Source: Clostridiales bacterium
Lineage (GTDB): Bacteria > Bacillota_A > Clostridia > Peptostreptococcales > Anaerovoracaceae
Length of the DNA: 15,381 nt
Direction: 5' to 3'
Assembly (NCBI GenBank): GCA_024697655.1
Contig: JAILFI010000003.1
Location: 1-15,381 of the forward strand
Below the pieces are notes generated by a model. It made no database searches, had not been told where the DNA came from, and saw only the letters and a program-made list of their open reading frames with translations. The position numbers and the translations under genes are program-made. How positions within the stretch are numbered: position 1 is the first letter of the stretch; every line of letters begins with the position of its first letter. Positions 1 to 8,539 of this stretch are shown piece after piece.

Positions 1-574
1 CTTCCGGATGATCGTGTTCCTGCCCTGCATCGCTCCGATGGTCGCCTCGGCCGTCGTCTGGGGCCGCAGCATCATGAACACCAAAACAGGCCTGATCAAC
101 GAGATCATCAGGATGTTCGGCGGGCACGGCATCGCCTGGACAGGCGACGCCAGTTACGTCATGCTCTCCGTCATCATCTTCACCTTGTGGGCAGACCTCG
201 GTTACAACATCATCCTGTTCTGCGCCGGCATCGACAGCATCCCCGGGGATGTCTACGAAGCAGCGGACCTCGACGGCTGCACGGGCTGGCAAAAATTCCG
301 CGGTATCACGCTACCGCTGCTTGGCAGAACGACGACCTTCGTCGTCCTCATGACACTGATCTCATACTTCCAGATGTTCGCACAGTTCAGTGTCCTGCTG
401 TTCAAAGACGGACCGCAGAACTCGGGGCTCGTCCTGACAAGTTATATCTATAAGACCGCTTTCGTGTACAAGGAGATGGGATACGCCGCGGCGATTTCCG
501 TCGTCCTCTTCCTGCTCATCCTTGTGGTGAGCCTCATCCAGCAGCGCGTCAATAAAGTGGATTGGGAGTACTGA
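1..574 (+). CDS. Sugar ABC transporter permease, MalF/UgpA type (5' end outside window)
   Basis: Inner-membrane permease of a carbohydrate ABC importer. The reading frame is open to the left edge (first full codon at base 2), so the N-terminal part is missing and the methionine at base 8 is internal. About 190 residues are visible, most of them hydrophobic membrane segments. The cytoplasmic EAA loop that contacts the ATPase is clear: EAADLDGCTGWQKF followed by ITLPLL, matching EAA-x3-G-x9-I-x-LP. The protein ends in VDWEY, a usual MalF/UgpA-type C-terminus. Two bases separate its TGA from the next permease gene, so the two are surely cotranscribed and form the heterodimeric membrane channel. 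The substrate-binding protein expected in such an operon is not in the window and probably lies just upstream. The sugar is not readable from the permease; its neighbours suggest a galactosamine-type sugar. Confidence 0.93.
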   Translation, partial: FRMIVFLPCIAPMVASAVVWGRSIMNTKTGLINEIIRMFGGHGIAWTGDASYVMLSVIIFTLWADLGYNIILFCAGIDSIPGDVYEAADLDGCTGWQKFRGITLPLLGRTTTFVVLMTLISYFQMFAQFSVLLFKDGPQNSGLVLTSYIYKTAFVYKEMGYAAAISVVLFLLILVVSLIQQRVNKVDWEY

Positions 575-576
575 TC

Positions 577-1413
577 ATGAAAGAGATCATCGGAGGCAGC
601 GGATTCAAAAAACGGCTGCTCATATTCATCATTCTGCTCGTCGTGTCGATCATCATCGTGGTGCCATATATCTGGATGCTTTCCAATTCCTTTAAGACCA
701 CGATGGAAACGCTCACCGACCCGATGCACATCATTCCGCAGGATCCCACCATGGCAGGCTATGAAAAGGTGCTGACCAAATCGCCCTTCTTCAAATGGCT
801 GTGGAATTCCTGCTTTGTCACCGGCATCAACACGATCGTCATCCTGTTCACCAGCTCGATCGTGGGATACATATTCGCGCGCTTTGAATTCAAAGGGCGC
901 AACTTCCTGTTCGCCATGCTCGTCTTCACGATGATGGTTCCGGCGCAGGTCACCATGATCACGACCTTCATCATCATCGACGGAGTGGGGCTGTACAACA
1001 GCGTATGGGCCCTGATCATCCCCTCGTTCGTCAATGTATTCGGCATCTATTTATGCAAGCAATACTGCGAGGAGATCCCGCGCGAACTGATCGAGAGCGC
1101 CAAAATAGACGGCGCCGGCAATTTCCGGATCTACTGGAACATCGTCATTCCGCAGATCCGCCCGGCACTCGGGGCACTCGCCATCTTCACGTTCCTGGAA
1201 TACTGGAACGATTACCTCAACCCGTTGATTTACCTGTCCAGCACGGACAATATGACATTGCCGCTCGCACTGAGTTACTTCTCGACGCAGCACTCGACAG
1301 ATCTGTCCGCGACCATGGCAGCCTCGGCGCTGATCATGATCCCGGCAGCCATTGTGTTCATCATATTCCAGAAGCAGTTCATCAAAGGACTGGCGCTGAC
1401 GGGAATGAAGTGA
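577..1413 (+). CDS. Sugar ABC transporter permease, MalG/UgpE type
   Basis: Second membrane subunit of the carbohydrate importer, 278 residues, the normal length for MalG-type permeases. A hydrophobic N-terminal segment (about residues 14-35) is followed by further membrane spans. The EAA loop lies at about 171-195 (ELIESAKIDGAGNFRIYWNI, then VIPQIRPALG). The C-terminus QFIKGLALTGMK is the classic MalG family ending. I chose the ATG at 577, not the in-frame TTG at 562, because GGGAG at 564-568 sits eight bases before it and the start is two bases after the upstream stop. A 58-base gap follows before agaS, with no terminator visible. It should pair with the preceding permease and with the ATPase encoded at 4111-5295. 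Confidence 0.95.
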   Translation: MKEIIGGSGFKKRLLIFIILLVVSIIIVVPYIWMLSNSFKTTMETLTDPMHIIPQDPTMAGYEKVLTKSPFFKWLWNSCFVTGINTIVILFTSSIVGYIFARFEFKGRNFLFAMLVFTMMVPAQVTMITTFIIIDGVGLYNSVWALIIPSFVNVFGIYLCKQYCEEIPRELIESAKIDGAGNFRIYWNIVIPQIRPALGALAIFTFLEYWNDYLNPLIYLSSTDNMTLPLALSYFSTQHSTDLSATMAASALIMIPAAIVFIIFQKQFIKGLALTGMK

Positions 1414-1471
1414 CCTGCACAGGCCGGTATGTATGAAGCCATTTCCAACCAGTACCCAAAGGAGTCACAAC

Positions 1472-2626
1472 GTGTTATTCGGATATACAGAAAACCAGCT
1501 CAAAGTCCTGCGTGCGGCGGACACCGCCGGTGAGATCCGGCAGCAGCCGGCCACCTGGCAGAAAACCATCGCGCAGATCAAAGATATCTGGGGGGATCTG
1601 CAGGCATTTGTGCACAGCGTGACAGACGCCCCCGATTACCAGATCATTCTAAGCGGCGCCGGCACCAGCGAGTACGTCGGCAACGCCCTTCGCCCCGCGC
1701 TTTTAAGAGCTCACCACGGCCATGTGCAGTCGGTTGCCACAACGGACATCGTGGCGAGCCCCGAAAGCTACATTGATCCCGATACGCCCGCCCTGCTCGT
1801 TTCGTTCGCCCGCTCCGGCAACAGCCCGGAGTCCGTCGGCACCGTGCAGGCATTCGACCACTTTTCCGACAAAGTACGCCATCTGGTCTTTACCTGCAAC
1901 AAAGACGGTCATCTGGCGAACCGGGCGGCTGAGAACGACCACTGCTTCGGCGTGGTTCTCACTGAAGAAACCAACGACAAGAGCTTCGTGATGACCAGCA
2001 GTTTCACCAACATGTACATCGCCGCACTTATGACACTCCTCGGTGATCAGGACCTCCCGTTCGACGCGGCGGTCAAGGCGGCGGATGCTTTCCTGGAGAA
2101 CGGTTGGTCTCCGCTCCGCAGCCTGCTGCAGGCGGCTGTTCCGCACAGAGCGGTCTTCCTCGGTTCCGATGTCCTCAAGGGGATCGCGCAGGAATCCGCC
2201 CTCAAGATGATGGAGATCACTGCCGGCGATGTCATCTCGATCTATGACACCCCGATGGGCTTCCGCCACGGACCGAAATCCGTCGTGAATGCAGAGGAAC
2301 TGACCGTTCTCTATCTATCCGACGAACCAGTCACAAGACGCTATGAGATGGATCTGCTCGCGGAACTCAACAGAGACCGCCAGGGCAGCCGGATCATCGC
2401 GGTGACAGCCAAAGACGACGAGTCGGTCCGCAGATTGGCCGATCTTACCGTTGTTCTGCCGTTTGAAGAGAAGACGCCCAACAGCCTGCTCGCACCGGCG
2501 TATATCACCGTTGCGCAGACGCTGGCGCTGCTCTGCTCGCTGACGATGGGATGCACCCCGGACAACCCCTGCCCCACCGGTGAAGTCAACCGCGTCGTAC
2601 AGGGCGTAACGATCTATCCATTGTAA
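1472..2626 (+). CDS. agaS: AgaS family SIS-domain sugar isomerase/deaminase
   Basis: Cytoplasmic sugar-phosphate isomerase of the AgaS family, known in the N-acetylgalactosamine pathway to turn galactosamine 6-phosphate into tagatose 6-phosphate with loss of ammonia. Two SIS domains are visible: the first with GAGTS (62-66) and SFARSGNSPES (111-121), the second with GSDVLKGIAQESALKMMEIT (231-250) and GFRHGPKS (263-270). The end, PTGEVNRVVQGV, is characteristic of AgaS. I chose GTG at 1472 over the in-frame ATG at 1433 because AAAGGAG (1458-1464) lies seven bases before it; the product is then 384 residues, the length I recall for the E. coli protein. It differs from GlmS-type proteins in lacking a glutaminase domain. 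Its position between permease and ATPase genes argues that the importer takes up an amino sugar of galacto configuration. The exact substrate remains inferred. Confidence 0.92.
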   Translation: MLFGYTENQLKVLRAADTAGEIRQQPATWQKTIAQIKDIWGDLQAFVHSVTDAPDYQIILSGAGTSEYVGNALRPALLRAHHGHVQSVATTDIVASPESYIDPDTPALLVSFARSGNSPESVGTVQAFDHFSDKVRHLVFTCNKDGHLANRAAENDHCFGVVLTEETNDKSFVMTSSFTNMYIAALMTLLGDQDLPFDAAVKAADAFLENGWSPLRSLLQAAVPHRAVFLGSDVLKGIAQESALKMMEITAGDVISIYDTPMGFRHGPKSVVNAEELTVLYLSDEPVTRRYEMDLLAELNRDRQGSRIIAVTAKDDESVRRLADLTVVLPFEEKTPNSLLAPAYITVAQTLALLCSLTMGCTPDNPCPTGEVNRVVQGVTIYPL

Positions 2627-2656
2627 AACGCAGCCGCTATAGCAAGGAGAACGACC

Positions 2657-4111
2657 ATGACGAAAAGAACGACTCTCTGTATGCTCACAGCAGCGGTGCT
2701 CGTCACCATCTGTGCCATGAGCATCGGCTGCGGGAAGACCGGCGCCGTGACAGATCCCGCAGACTATGGCGATTATACGGGGACAGATGATCTGATCCAC
2801 GTCTCCGCCGAAAACGGCAGCGACACGGACGGCAACGGCACCGAAGAAAACCCGTTTGCCACCCTGCCCTGCGCAGCAGCAAGTCTCGCCCCCGGCAGGA
2901 CGATCATCGTCCACGACGGCACCTATGCGGCGCTCACCCTCACGGAAGCCGCGAGCGGTACTGCTGAGGCTCCCGTCACAATCAAAGCAGCGGACGGAGA
3001 GACGCCTGTCATCAAGCCCGCTGACGACGGAGATGAGATCATCGGTATCCATCTGGTCAATACAGACCATATCACCCTTGAAGGGCTGACCGTTGAAGGC
3101 GGCACCCATGGCATCTACTATGAGAGCACCCGCGAACAGGGCGAAACGCCGCTCGACGGCATCACCATCAGAAACTGCACGGTTCACGGCATCCGCGGCA
3201 CCCACGGCATCTGCGTATATGCGCGCAACGACCTCGCTCCGGTCACCAACCTGACCATGACCGGCTGCGAAGTATACGACTGTGAATGCGGCGACAGCGA
3301 ATCCACCGTTTTCAACGGCAATATCGACGGATTTGAGATCAGCAGCAATATCATCCACGAAAACAACAATATCGGCATCGATATGATCGGCTTTGAGGGC
3401 AACTCCGCTCACCCCGAAGACGAAGGCTTTGACAACCTGTATGACGCAGACTATGTCCGCAACGGCATCTGCCGCGACAACGTGGTTTACGGCATCAGCG
3501 CGGAAGGCAACGACGCATATCTGGAGGACGGCGAATACGATCTCTGTGCGGACGGCATCTACGTCGACGGCGGACAAAACATCGAGATCTACAACAATTT
3601 CGTGTTCTGCTGCGACATCGGCATTGAAGTTGCCACTGAGCACAGTCCGGACGACAATCCCCTGTTCAAAGTAGCCGGCATCGACGTCCATGACAATGTG
3701 ATCGCAGGCTGCGAAGGCTGGTGCGGCATCTGCTTTGGCGGCTATGATGCGGACCTCGGATACACGGAGGACTGCAAATTCCACAACAATACCCTTATCG
3801 ACAACGATACACAGATCGGCGTCCAGCGCAGCAGGAATAACGATGTCTACGGCAACCTGCTCGCCGGTGGCTGCACGGCTGTGGAATACAACACCGACGT
3901 ACGGGCGGAAGACCTGTCCGGAAACAACATCCATGACAATGCGGCAGGCGGTTTTGAGGAGAGCGATTCCTGGACAGATGCTTACGGCGAGGTGTACACA
4001 GATCAGGCAGCCCTGCTCGATGGATGGGCCTCCCCGATCCGGGGATGCGGTTCCTCCTGCACCCCGGCTGAAGAATTCGTCAACGTATATGAAACCTGGA
4101 GGGAAGACTGA
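2657..4111 (+). CDS. Secreted lipoprotein with right-handed beta-helix fold
   Basis: A 484-residue exported protein. The N-terminus has a lysine/arginine start, a hydrophobic stretch and a probable lipobox ending SIGC, so Cys25 is likely lipidated and the protein is anchored on the outer face of the membrane. Residues 44-77 ([13 protein letters not shown], then NPFATL) match the N-terminal cap common in DUF1565-like and pectate-lyase-like proteins. From about 90 to 430 there are repeated short strands rich in G, I, N and D (for example [16 protein letters not shown] and [17 protein letters not shown]), typical of parallel beta-helix coils. AAGGAG (2644-2649) precedes the ATG by seven bases. 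Its stop overlaps the ATPase start (TGATG). The setting inside a sugar-uptake operon suggests a glycan-binding protein, lyase or glycosidase acting outside the cell, but I see no identifiable catalytic signature and cannot name a substrate. Confidence 0.85.
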   Translation: MTKRTTLCMLTAAVLVTICAMSIGCGKTGAVTDPADYGDYTGTDDLIHVSAENGSDTDGNGTEENPFATLPCAAASLAPGRTIIVHDGTYAALTLTEAASGTAEAPVTIKAADGETPVIKPADDGDEIIGIHLVNTDHITLEGLTVEGGTHGIYYESTREQGETPLDGITIRNCTVHGIRGTHGICVYARNDLAPVTNLTMTGCEVYDCECGDSESTVFNGNIDGFEISSNIIHENNNIGIDMIGFEGNSAHPEDEGFDNLYDADYVRNGICRDNVVYGISAEGNDAYLEDGEYDLCADGIYVDGGQNIEIYNNFVFCCDIGIEVATEHSPDDNPLFKVAGIDVHDNVIAGCEGWCGICFGGYDADLGYTEDCKFHNNTLIDNDTQIGVQRSRNNDVYGNLLAGGCTAVEYNTDVRAEDLSGNNIHDNAAGGFEESDSWTDAYGEVYTDQAALLDGWASPIRGCGSSCTPAEEFVNVYETWRED

Positions 4112-5295
4112 TGGCTGAAGTCACTCTGAAAAACATCAAAAAAGTATACCCGCACAGCGGAGAGAAAGAAAAAAAGAAAAAGAAGGCCCCGGAATCGCCT
4201 GAAAAGAAGAGCAACCTCCAGATCACCGCGGAAGGTGTCGTCGCTGTCCAGCAGTTCAGTCTGGACATTGCGGACAAGGAATTCATCGTGCTGGTCGGCC
4301 CGTCCGGCTGCGGCAAATCAACCACTCTGCGCATGATCGCCGGGCTGGAAGAAATCACGGAAGGCGACCTGTACATCGACGGGGAACGGATGAACGACGT
4401 AGCCCCAAAAGACAGAGACATCGCCATGGTCTTCCAGAACTACGCCCTTTACCCGCACATGTCTGTCTACGAAAACATGGCGTATTCCCTGAAGGTCAAA
4501 AAGACTCCGAAAGACGAGATCGACCGCAAGGTGCGCGAAGCAGCGGAGATCCTCGACATCACCTCCCTGCTCGACCGCAAGCCGAAGGCTCTCTCTGGCG
4601 GCCAGAAACAGCGTGTGGCGATCGGCCGCGCCTTTGTCCGCAACCCGAAGGTCTTTCTGATGGACGAACCGCTCAGCAATCTCGACGCCAAGCTGCGCAA
4701 CCAGATGCGCACCGAGATCATCAAGCTGCGCAGCAAGATCGATACAACGTTTATCTATGTCACTCATGATCAGACAGAAGCTATGACACTCGGTGACCGC
4801 ATTGTCATCATGAAAGACGGCTTTATCCAGCAGATCGGCACACCGCAGGAAGTCTTCATGCATCCGGCGAACATCTTCGTAGCCGGTTTTATCGGCGTCC
4901 CGCAGATGAACTTCTTCCCCGGCTGCAGTCTGCAGCTTGAGGGCGATGCTTACAGCGTCAGTCTGCTCGGCAGAACTTACCCGCTCACAGCAGAGCAATC
5001 CGCCGCCCTCAGCAAGGCCGGCACTGCAAACCGTTCCGTCACGATCGGCGTCAGACCGGTCGATATGAAATGCGAAAGCACCGGCGGCGAAGGCGACGCG
5101 ACGATCGAAGTCGCTGAGATGATGGGCAGTGAGATCCACCTGCACATGACCAAAGACGGCGAGGACATCATCGCCATCGTCGGCTCGCGTTCCGCGGACC
5201 TGTCGCAGTACGAAGCCGGCAAACGCGTGGATCTGCAGTTCGACCCCGCTGCCATGCATATCTTTGACAGCGAGACAGGCAGCAACCTGCTGTAA
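4111..5295 (+). CDS. ugpC: Sugar ABC transporter ATP-binding protein, UgpC/MsmK family
   Basis: Cytoplasmic ATPase that powers the importer, 394 residues. Walker [10 protein letters not shown] is at 63-71, Q-loop Gln at 109, signature LSGGQ at 161-165, Walker B VFLMDEP at 181-187 and H-loop His at 219. After about residue 235 there is a regulatory OB/TOBE-type C-terminal domain typical of MalK/UgpC. The stop of the lipoprotein gene overlaps the start (TGATG), and GGAGGGAAG (4098-4106) is the ribosome binding site. Compared with the usual family N-terminus, there is an extra stretch at about residues 14-42, rich in lysine ([16 protein letters not shown]), between the first beta strand and the aromatic/valine region that stacks on the ATP base. 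I recall similar inserts in some Clostridia homologues. MsmK-like ATPases are often shared by several sugar importers, so this one may serve more than this transporter. Confidence 0.96.
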   Translation: MAEVTLKNIKKVYPHSGEKEKKKKKAPESPEKKSNLQITAEGVVAVQQFSLDIADKEFIVLVGPSGCGKSTTLRMIAGLEEITEGDLYIDGERMNDVAPKDRDIAMVFQNYALYPHMSVYENMAYSLKVKKTPKDEIDRKVREAAEILDITSLLDRKPKALSGGQKQRVAIGRAFVRNPKVFLMDEPLSNLDAKLRNQMRTEIIKLRSKIDTTFIYVTHDQTEAMTLGDRIVIMKDGFIQQIGTPQEVFMHPANIFVAGFIGVPQMNFFPGCSLQLEGDAYSVSLLGRTYPLTAEQSAALSKAGTANRSVTIGVRPVDMKCESTGGEGDATIEVAEMMGSEIHLHMTKDGEDIIAIVGSRSADLSQYEAGKRVDLQFDPAAMHIFDSETGSNLL

Positions 5296-5314
5296 AAAGC
5301 GAAACGAGGTATTT

Positions 5315-6610
5315 ATGACAACAAGACCCAACCCCATGCGCATCATGATGGAGAGGCGCACTGCCGGCGAAAAAACCGGCATGCCCTCCTACTGCACCGC
5401 CAATCAGATGGTGATCGAAGCGATCCTGCAGCGGACCGCTGTGACCGGCAGACCGGTGCTGCTCGAAGCCACGGCCAACCAGGTCAATCAGGACGGCGGT
5501 TATACCGGGATGCGGCCGGCGGACTATTACCGCCGGGTGCTCGATCTGGCAGCCGGATACGGCGTTTCCGAAGACCTCATCATGCTGGCGGGCGACCATC
5601 TCGGACCGCTCACTTTTGCGGATCTGCCTGAACGGGAAGCCATGAGCAAAGCCAAAGTGCTCGTCTACGAATATGCCCGTGCCGGCTTTACGAAGATCCA
5701 TCTTGACACAAGCATGAAAGTTGCGGACGATCCGGAAGGTCCTCTGGCTACGGAAACGGTCGCACGGCGCGGCAAGGAACTCTACGATGTGGCTATGAAA
5801 GCGTACGCCGAACTGCTGCAGGAAGTGCCTGATGCACCCCGTCCCGTCTTCATCATCGGTTCCGAGGTTCCGATCCCCGGCGGTGCGCAGGAAGCGGAGG
5901 ATACGCTTGCCGTGACAAAACCGGAGTCTTTTGCAGACACCGTCGAGACCTACCGCAGGATCTTCGGCGAAGCGATGGAAGATGTCATCGCAGTCGTTGT
6001 GCAACCCGGCGTCGAATTCGGCGACGATCAGATCTTCCTCTATAACAGAGAGAATGCGGCGGCACTGAACGCAAAACTGACCGAATACCCGGGTCTTGTC
6101 TTTGAAGGCCACTCCACGGATTACCAGAGCAAAGAAGCCCTGCGGGAGATGGTCGAAGACGGCGTCGGTATCCTGAAAGTCGGCCCTGCCCTCACCTACG
6201 CCATGCGCGAAGCGCTCTTTGCACTCAGCATGATCGAAAAAGAGCTGGTGCCCGAAACTGCCCGGGCACATGTCATGGAATCGCTCGAGCAAGTCATGCT
6301 GGAAGCACCCGCCAACTGGATGAAGCACTACCACGGCACCGAAAGAGAATGCGCGCTGGCCCGCAAATACAGCTTCTCCGACCGCGCCCGCTACTACATC
6401 GGCAATGACAAGGTGCAGGCAGCCATCAATCAGCTGTTTGTCAACCTGCGCACGCACGAGATCCCCATGAATATGATCCACCAGTACCTACCGCTGCAGT
6501 TCGACAGCGTCAGAAAAGGCACCCTCTCCAAAGATCCGGCGTATCTTGTCCGGGATGCCGTCTGGCAGGTCTTATACGACTATGAATACGCAGCAGGGCT
6601 CAGCAAATGA
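5315..6610 (+). CDS. gatZ: GatZ/KbaZ family protein (tagatose-bisphosphate aldolase subunit or tagatose-6-phosphate 4-epimerase)
   Basis: A TIM-barrel protein of the GatZ/KbaZ (AgaZ) family, 431 residues against roughly 420-426 in E. coli. Family motifs appear in order: LLEATANQVNQDGGYTGM (49-66), LAGDHLGP (91-98), FTKIHLDTSM (125-134), IGSEVPIPGG (181-190), VVQPGVEFGDD (228-238), EGHSTDYQ (264-271) and ILKVGPALT (286-294). I chose ATG 5315 (GAGG at 5305-5308) over an in-frame start at 5264 that would lie inside the ATPase gene. In enterobacteria this family is the non-catalytic partner of GatY/KbaY. A homologue in the Agrobacterium galactitol pathway has been reported to be a D-tagatose-6-phosphate 4-epimerase. 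No GatY/KbaY gene is seen here, and AgaS upstream should produce tagatose 6-phosphate, so I favour the epimerase role. This is inference. Confidence 0.9.
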   Translation: MTTRPNPMRIMMERRTAGEKTGMPSYCTANQMVIEAILQRTAVTGRPVLLEATANQVNQDGGYTGMRPADYYRRVLDLAAGYGVSEDLIMLAGDHLGPLTFADLPEREAMSKAKVLVYEYARAGFTKIHLDTSMKVADDPEGPLATETVARRGKELYDVAMKAYAELLQEVPDAPRPVFIIGSEVPIPGGAQEAEDTLAVTKPESFADTVETYRRIFGEAMEDVIAVVVQPGVEFGDDQIFLYNRENAAALNAKLTEYPGLVFEGHSTDYQSKEALREMVEDGVGILKVGPALTYAMREALFALSMIEKELVPETARAHVMESLEQVMLEAPANWMKHYHGTERECALARKYSFSDRARYYIGNDKVQAAINQLFVNLRTHEIPMNMIHQYLPLQFDSVRKGTLSKDPAYLVRDAVWQVLYDYEYAAGLSK

Positions 6611-6623
6611 GCCCTGCTTTTTT
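6593..6623 (+). terminator. Rho-independent terminator of the sugar operon
   Basis: A perfect 10-base-pair stem, GCAGGGCTCA (6593-6602) with TGAGCCCTGC (6608-6617), closes a five-base loop and is followed by six T residues. The gatZ stop codon TGA (6608-6610) is part of the right arm. The minus-strand sirtuin gene ends in the T tract (its TAA is 6622-6624), so the two converging genes are only 11 bases apart. Read on the minus strand the stem is not followed by a T run, so it should stop plus-strand transcription only. Confidence 0.9.
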
Positions 6624-7683
6624 ATTTCAGCTTTTTCAACACTTCTCCGGTATCCCCGCCGAGCAGGATCGATCGGTCTTTCAATCTTTCCGGGCAGCAC
6701 GCCTCTTCATAGTTGAGACAGGCATAGGTTGCCTGTTCATTCTCATACGTCATCACCCAGAACGGGTATTTGATGATCATCGGCGTGTTGCCGCCTACCC
6801 CCAGTTCCAGATACAGCACACGCTTGCCCTCACAAGCCCTCAAATATGCCGCGTAAGCCGCCGAAGCCGCATACCAGCCCTGATCCTCCACGAAGGTGTC
6901 ATCCGCGCGCAGATTCATCGTCAGAGGCTCACCGCAGACCGGACAGCGCGGCACCAGATCAGACGGGACAGACCGCTTTAAAAGCCCGGAAGATGCTGCC
7001 TGCACCGCATCTTCCGCGGGCACCTGCAGCGTTCCGTCCTCCGCGATCGTGAATCCCTGTGCGAGCACCATCGCACGGACGGTCTCTTCGTTATCGTACG
7101 TTTTGTCGTGGCACGGTTTGCTGCACTGCCACAAACCATAGTCCCCCTGCGTGTAGAACAGGCGCTGCTTGTCAAACCCCGCCCGCTGGAAACAGTGATC
7201 GACGTTCGTTGTGATCACAAAACAGTCTTTGTCCTGCACCAGGGACAGCAGATCCTGATACACCGGTCTGGGAGGATCCATGTACCGGTTGATGTAGATG
7301 TTGCGGCTCCAGAACGCCCAGCGCTCTTCCGGTGTGCTGTACCGGTAAAAGCCGCCGCTGTACATATCATGAAAGCCGTACGCTTCTTCGAAGTCCGCGA
7401 AATACTTTTGGAATCGCTCTCCGCTGTAAACATATCCTGCCGAGGTCGACAGCCCGGCTCCTGCACCGATCACGATCTTCTCCGCATCCGCGATCGCCGC
7501 CTTCAGTCCGGCGGTCTGTTCTGTGCGGCAGACAGCTATATCCTGCCCGGCGGCCAGATCGTCTTCCATCAGAAGAGGACGGCCGCGGAAGTGCCGCAGA
7601 CCGGCCAGCCCTTTACCGATGGTCTCCTCATATCCGTTCACACGGCGCTCCTGCCGGAACGCCTCATACAAGCTGCTGTTCAT
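6622..7683 (-). CDS. Class M sirtuin (SirTM-like), Sir2 family protein ADP-ribosyltransferase
   Basis: An NAD-using Sir2-fold protein of 353 residues, best placed in the microbial class M sirtuins, which ADP-ribosylate proteins rather than deacetylate them. The NAD-binding motif GAGAGLS is at 73-79, TTNVDH at 158-163, and TQGDYGLWQCS at 178-188. In this last motif, glutamine (179) occupies the region where classical sirtuins carry the catalytic histidine, as in SirTM enzymes. Zinc-ribbon cysteines are at 187, 191, 247 and 250. GVGGNTP near 295-301 is part of the cofactor site. The ATG at 7683 lies inside the macrodomain gene (20-base overlap, translational coupling likely); an earlier in-frame start at 7734 would overlap more. 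The neighbour is the matching ADP-ribose hydrolase. The usual partners of such operons, GcvH-L and LplA2, are absent from the window, so the protein target is unknown. Confidence 0.88.
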   Translation of the reverse strand: MNSSLYEAFRQERRVNGYEETIGKGLAGLRHFRGRPLLMEDDLAAGQDIAVCRTEQTAGLKAAIADAEKIVIGAGAGLSTSAGYVYSGERFQKYFADFEEAYGFHDMYSGGFYRYSTPEERWAFWSRNIYINRYMDPPRPVYQDLLSLVQDKDCFVITTNVDHCFQRAGFDKQRLFYTQGDYGLWQCSKPCHDKTYDNEETVRAMVLAQGFTIAEDGTLQVPAEDAVQAASSGLLKRSVPSDLVPRCPVCGEPLTMNLRADDTFVEDQGWYAASAAYAAYLRACEGKRVLYLELGVGGNTPMIIKYPFWVMTYENEQATYACLNYEEACCPERLKDRSILLGGDTGEVLKKLK

Positions 7684-8485
7684 AGTATTCCAGATCCTCA
7701 TCCTTAAAGACATTGAAAATGACCCGGTCGACACTGCCGGGATGCATCTCGAGCCAGTCCTGTACGGTCTTCACCGCGATCATCGCCGCTCTCTTGTTCG
7801 GGAAACGGAAAACGCCCGTTGAAAGACAGCAGAACGAAACGCTCCGGATGCCCTCTTCCGCGCACAGATCCAGCGTATTGCGGTAGCAGGCCGCCAGTTC
7901 CTCTTCATGCCGTTCCGTAAGCGCCCCCTGCACGATCGGTCCCACGATATGAATCACATATTTCGCCGGCAGGTTGTAGCCCTCCGTCAGCATGGGAACG
8001 GCGGTGGGCTGTTCGTAGTCCTGCCCGTACTTTGCCCGCAGCGCCCGCATTTGTTCGTCGCAGGCAGCGCGCAGCTGGATCCCTGCAAACGTGTGAATGC
8101 AGTTGTCGATGCAGGTGTGCATCGGCACAAAACAGCCGAGCATCTGCGAATTGGCGGCGTTGACAATGGCATCGCAGGCAAGGCGCGTGATGTCGCCCTG
8201 CCAGATGATGATCTGCTCTGCATTTGCCGCCGTACTGCCAAGATCTGCGGCTGTTGGCAGCGCATCCGTCTCCACGATCCCGTTTTCGGCGATGCGCGCT
8301 TTGAGGTATTCGTCCTGGATACGGAGCGATTCCTCATCGAGAAGCCCCGGCATGCGGATATTCATTAAAGACCGCAATACCGTCCGCTTCTCCGCCGGGT
8401 CATCTGCGACCTCCATCCCCTTATATCTGCCGGAGTCATCTAAGAATCGCTTTACAAGATAATCCAGTCTTTCATTCTGTTCCAT
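7664..8485 (-). CDS. Macrodomain protein-ADP-ribose hydrolase, zinc-dependent type
   Basis: Removes ADP-ribose from modified proteins, so it should reverse the reaction of the sirtuin encoded next to it. The 273-residue protein has an N-terminal helical region (about 1-85) with RSLMNIRMPG, typical of the versions found beside class M sirtuins, then the macrodomain: IIWQGDIT (93-100), IVNAANSQMLGCF (107-119), MHTCIDNCIHTFAG (122-135), HIVGP (179-183) and LSTGVFRFPN (221-230). The Cys118, His123 and Cys125 cluster matches the zinc-binding site of this subclass. GAAGGAAG lies just upstream of the ATG at a good distance. A small GC-rich hairpin (8501-8514, five base pairs, AAAA loop) sits right before the ribosome binding site; whether it matters is unclear. 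The gene follows the FMN/ferredoxin gene by 54 bases with no clear promoter, so it is probably in the same transcript. Confidence 0.92.
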   Translation of the reverse strand: MEQNERLDYLVKRFLDDSGRYKGMEVADDPAEKRTVLRSLMNIRMPGLLDEESLRIQDEYLKARIAENGIVETDALPTAADLGSTAANAEQIIIWQGDITRLACDAIVNAANSQMLGCFVPMHTCIDNCIHTFAGIQLRAACDEQMRALRAKYGQDYEQPTAVPMLTEGYNLPAKYVIHIVGPIVQGALTERHEEELAACYRNTLDLCAEEGIRSVSFCCLSTGVFRFPNKRAAMIAVKTVQDWLEMHPGSVDRVIFNVFKDEDLEYYEQQLV

Positions 8486-8539
8486 AGGTGTCTTCCTTCT
8501 GCCGGAAAACCGGCTGCTCCTGATGGCTGCTGGTATTTA

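Noticed and set aside
2315..3934. A 539-residue open frame on the minus strand opposite agaS and the lipoprotein gene
   Set aside because: It spans two clear plus-strand genes with known family motifs, has no ribosome binding site and reads as a repetitive valine/alanine/aspartate-rich shadow of the opposite strand.
5168..6481. A 437-residue open frame on the minus strand opposite gatZ, and a similar one at 4318-5382 opposite the ATPase
   Set aside because: Both are antisense to strongly conserved genes. Long antisense frames are common in GC-rich DNA, and neither shows a recognisable domain.
8501..8514. Short GCCGG-AAAA-CCGGC hairpin before the macrodomain gene, considered as a terminator or attenuator
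   Set aside because: The stem is only five base pairs and no T tract follows it on the minus strand. It could affect translation, but there is no support beyond its position.
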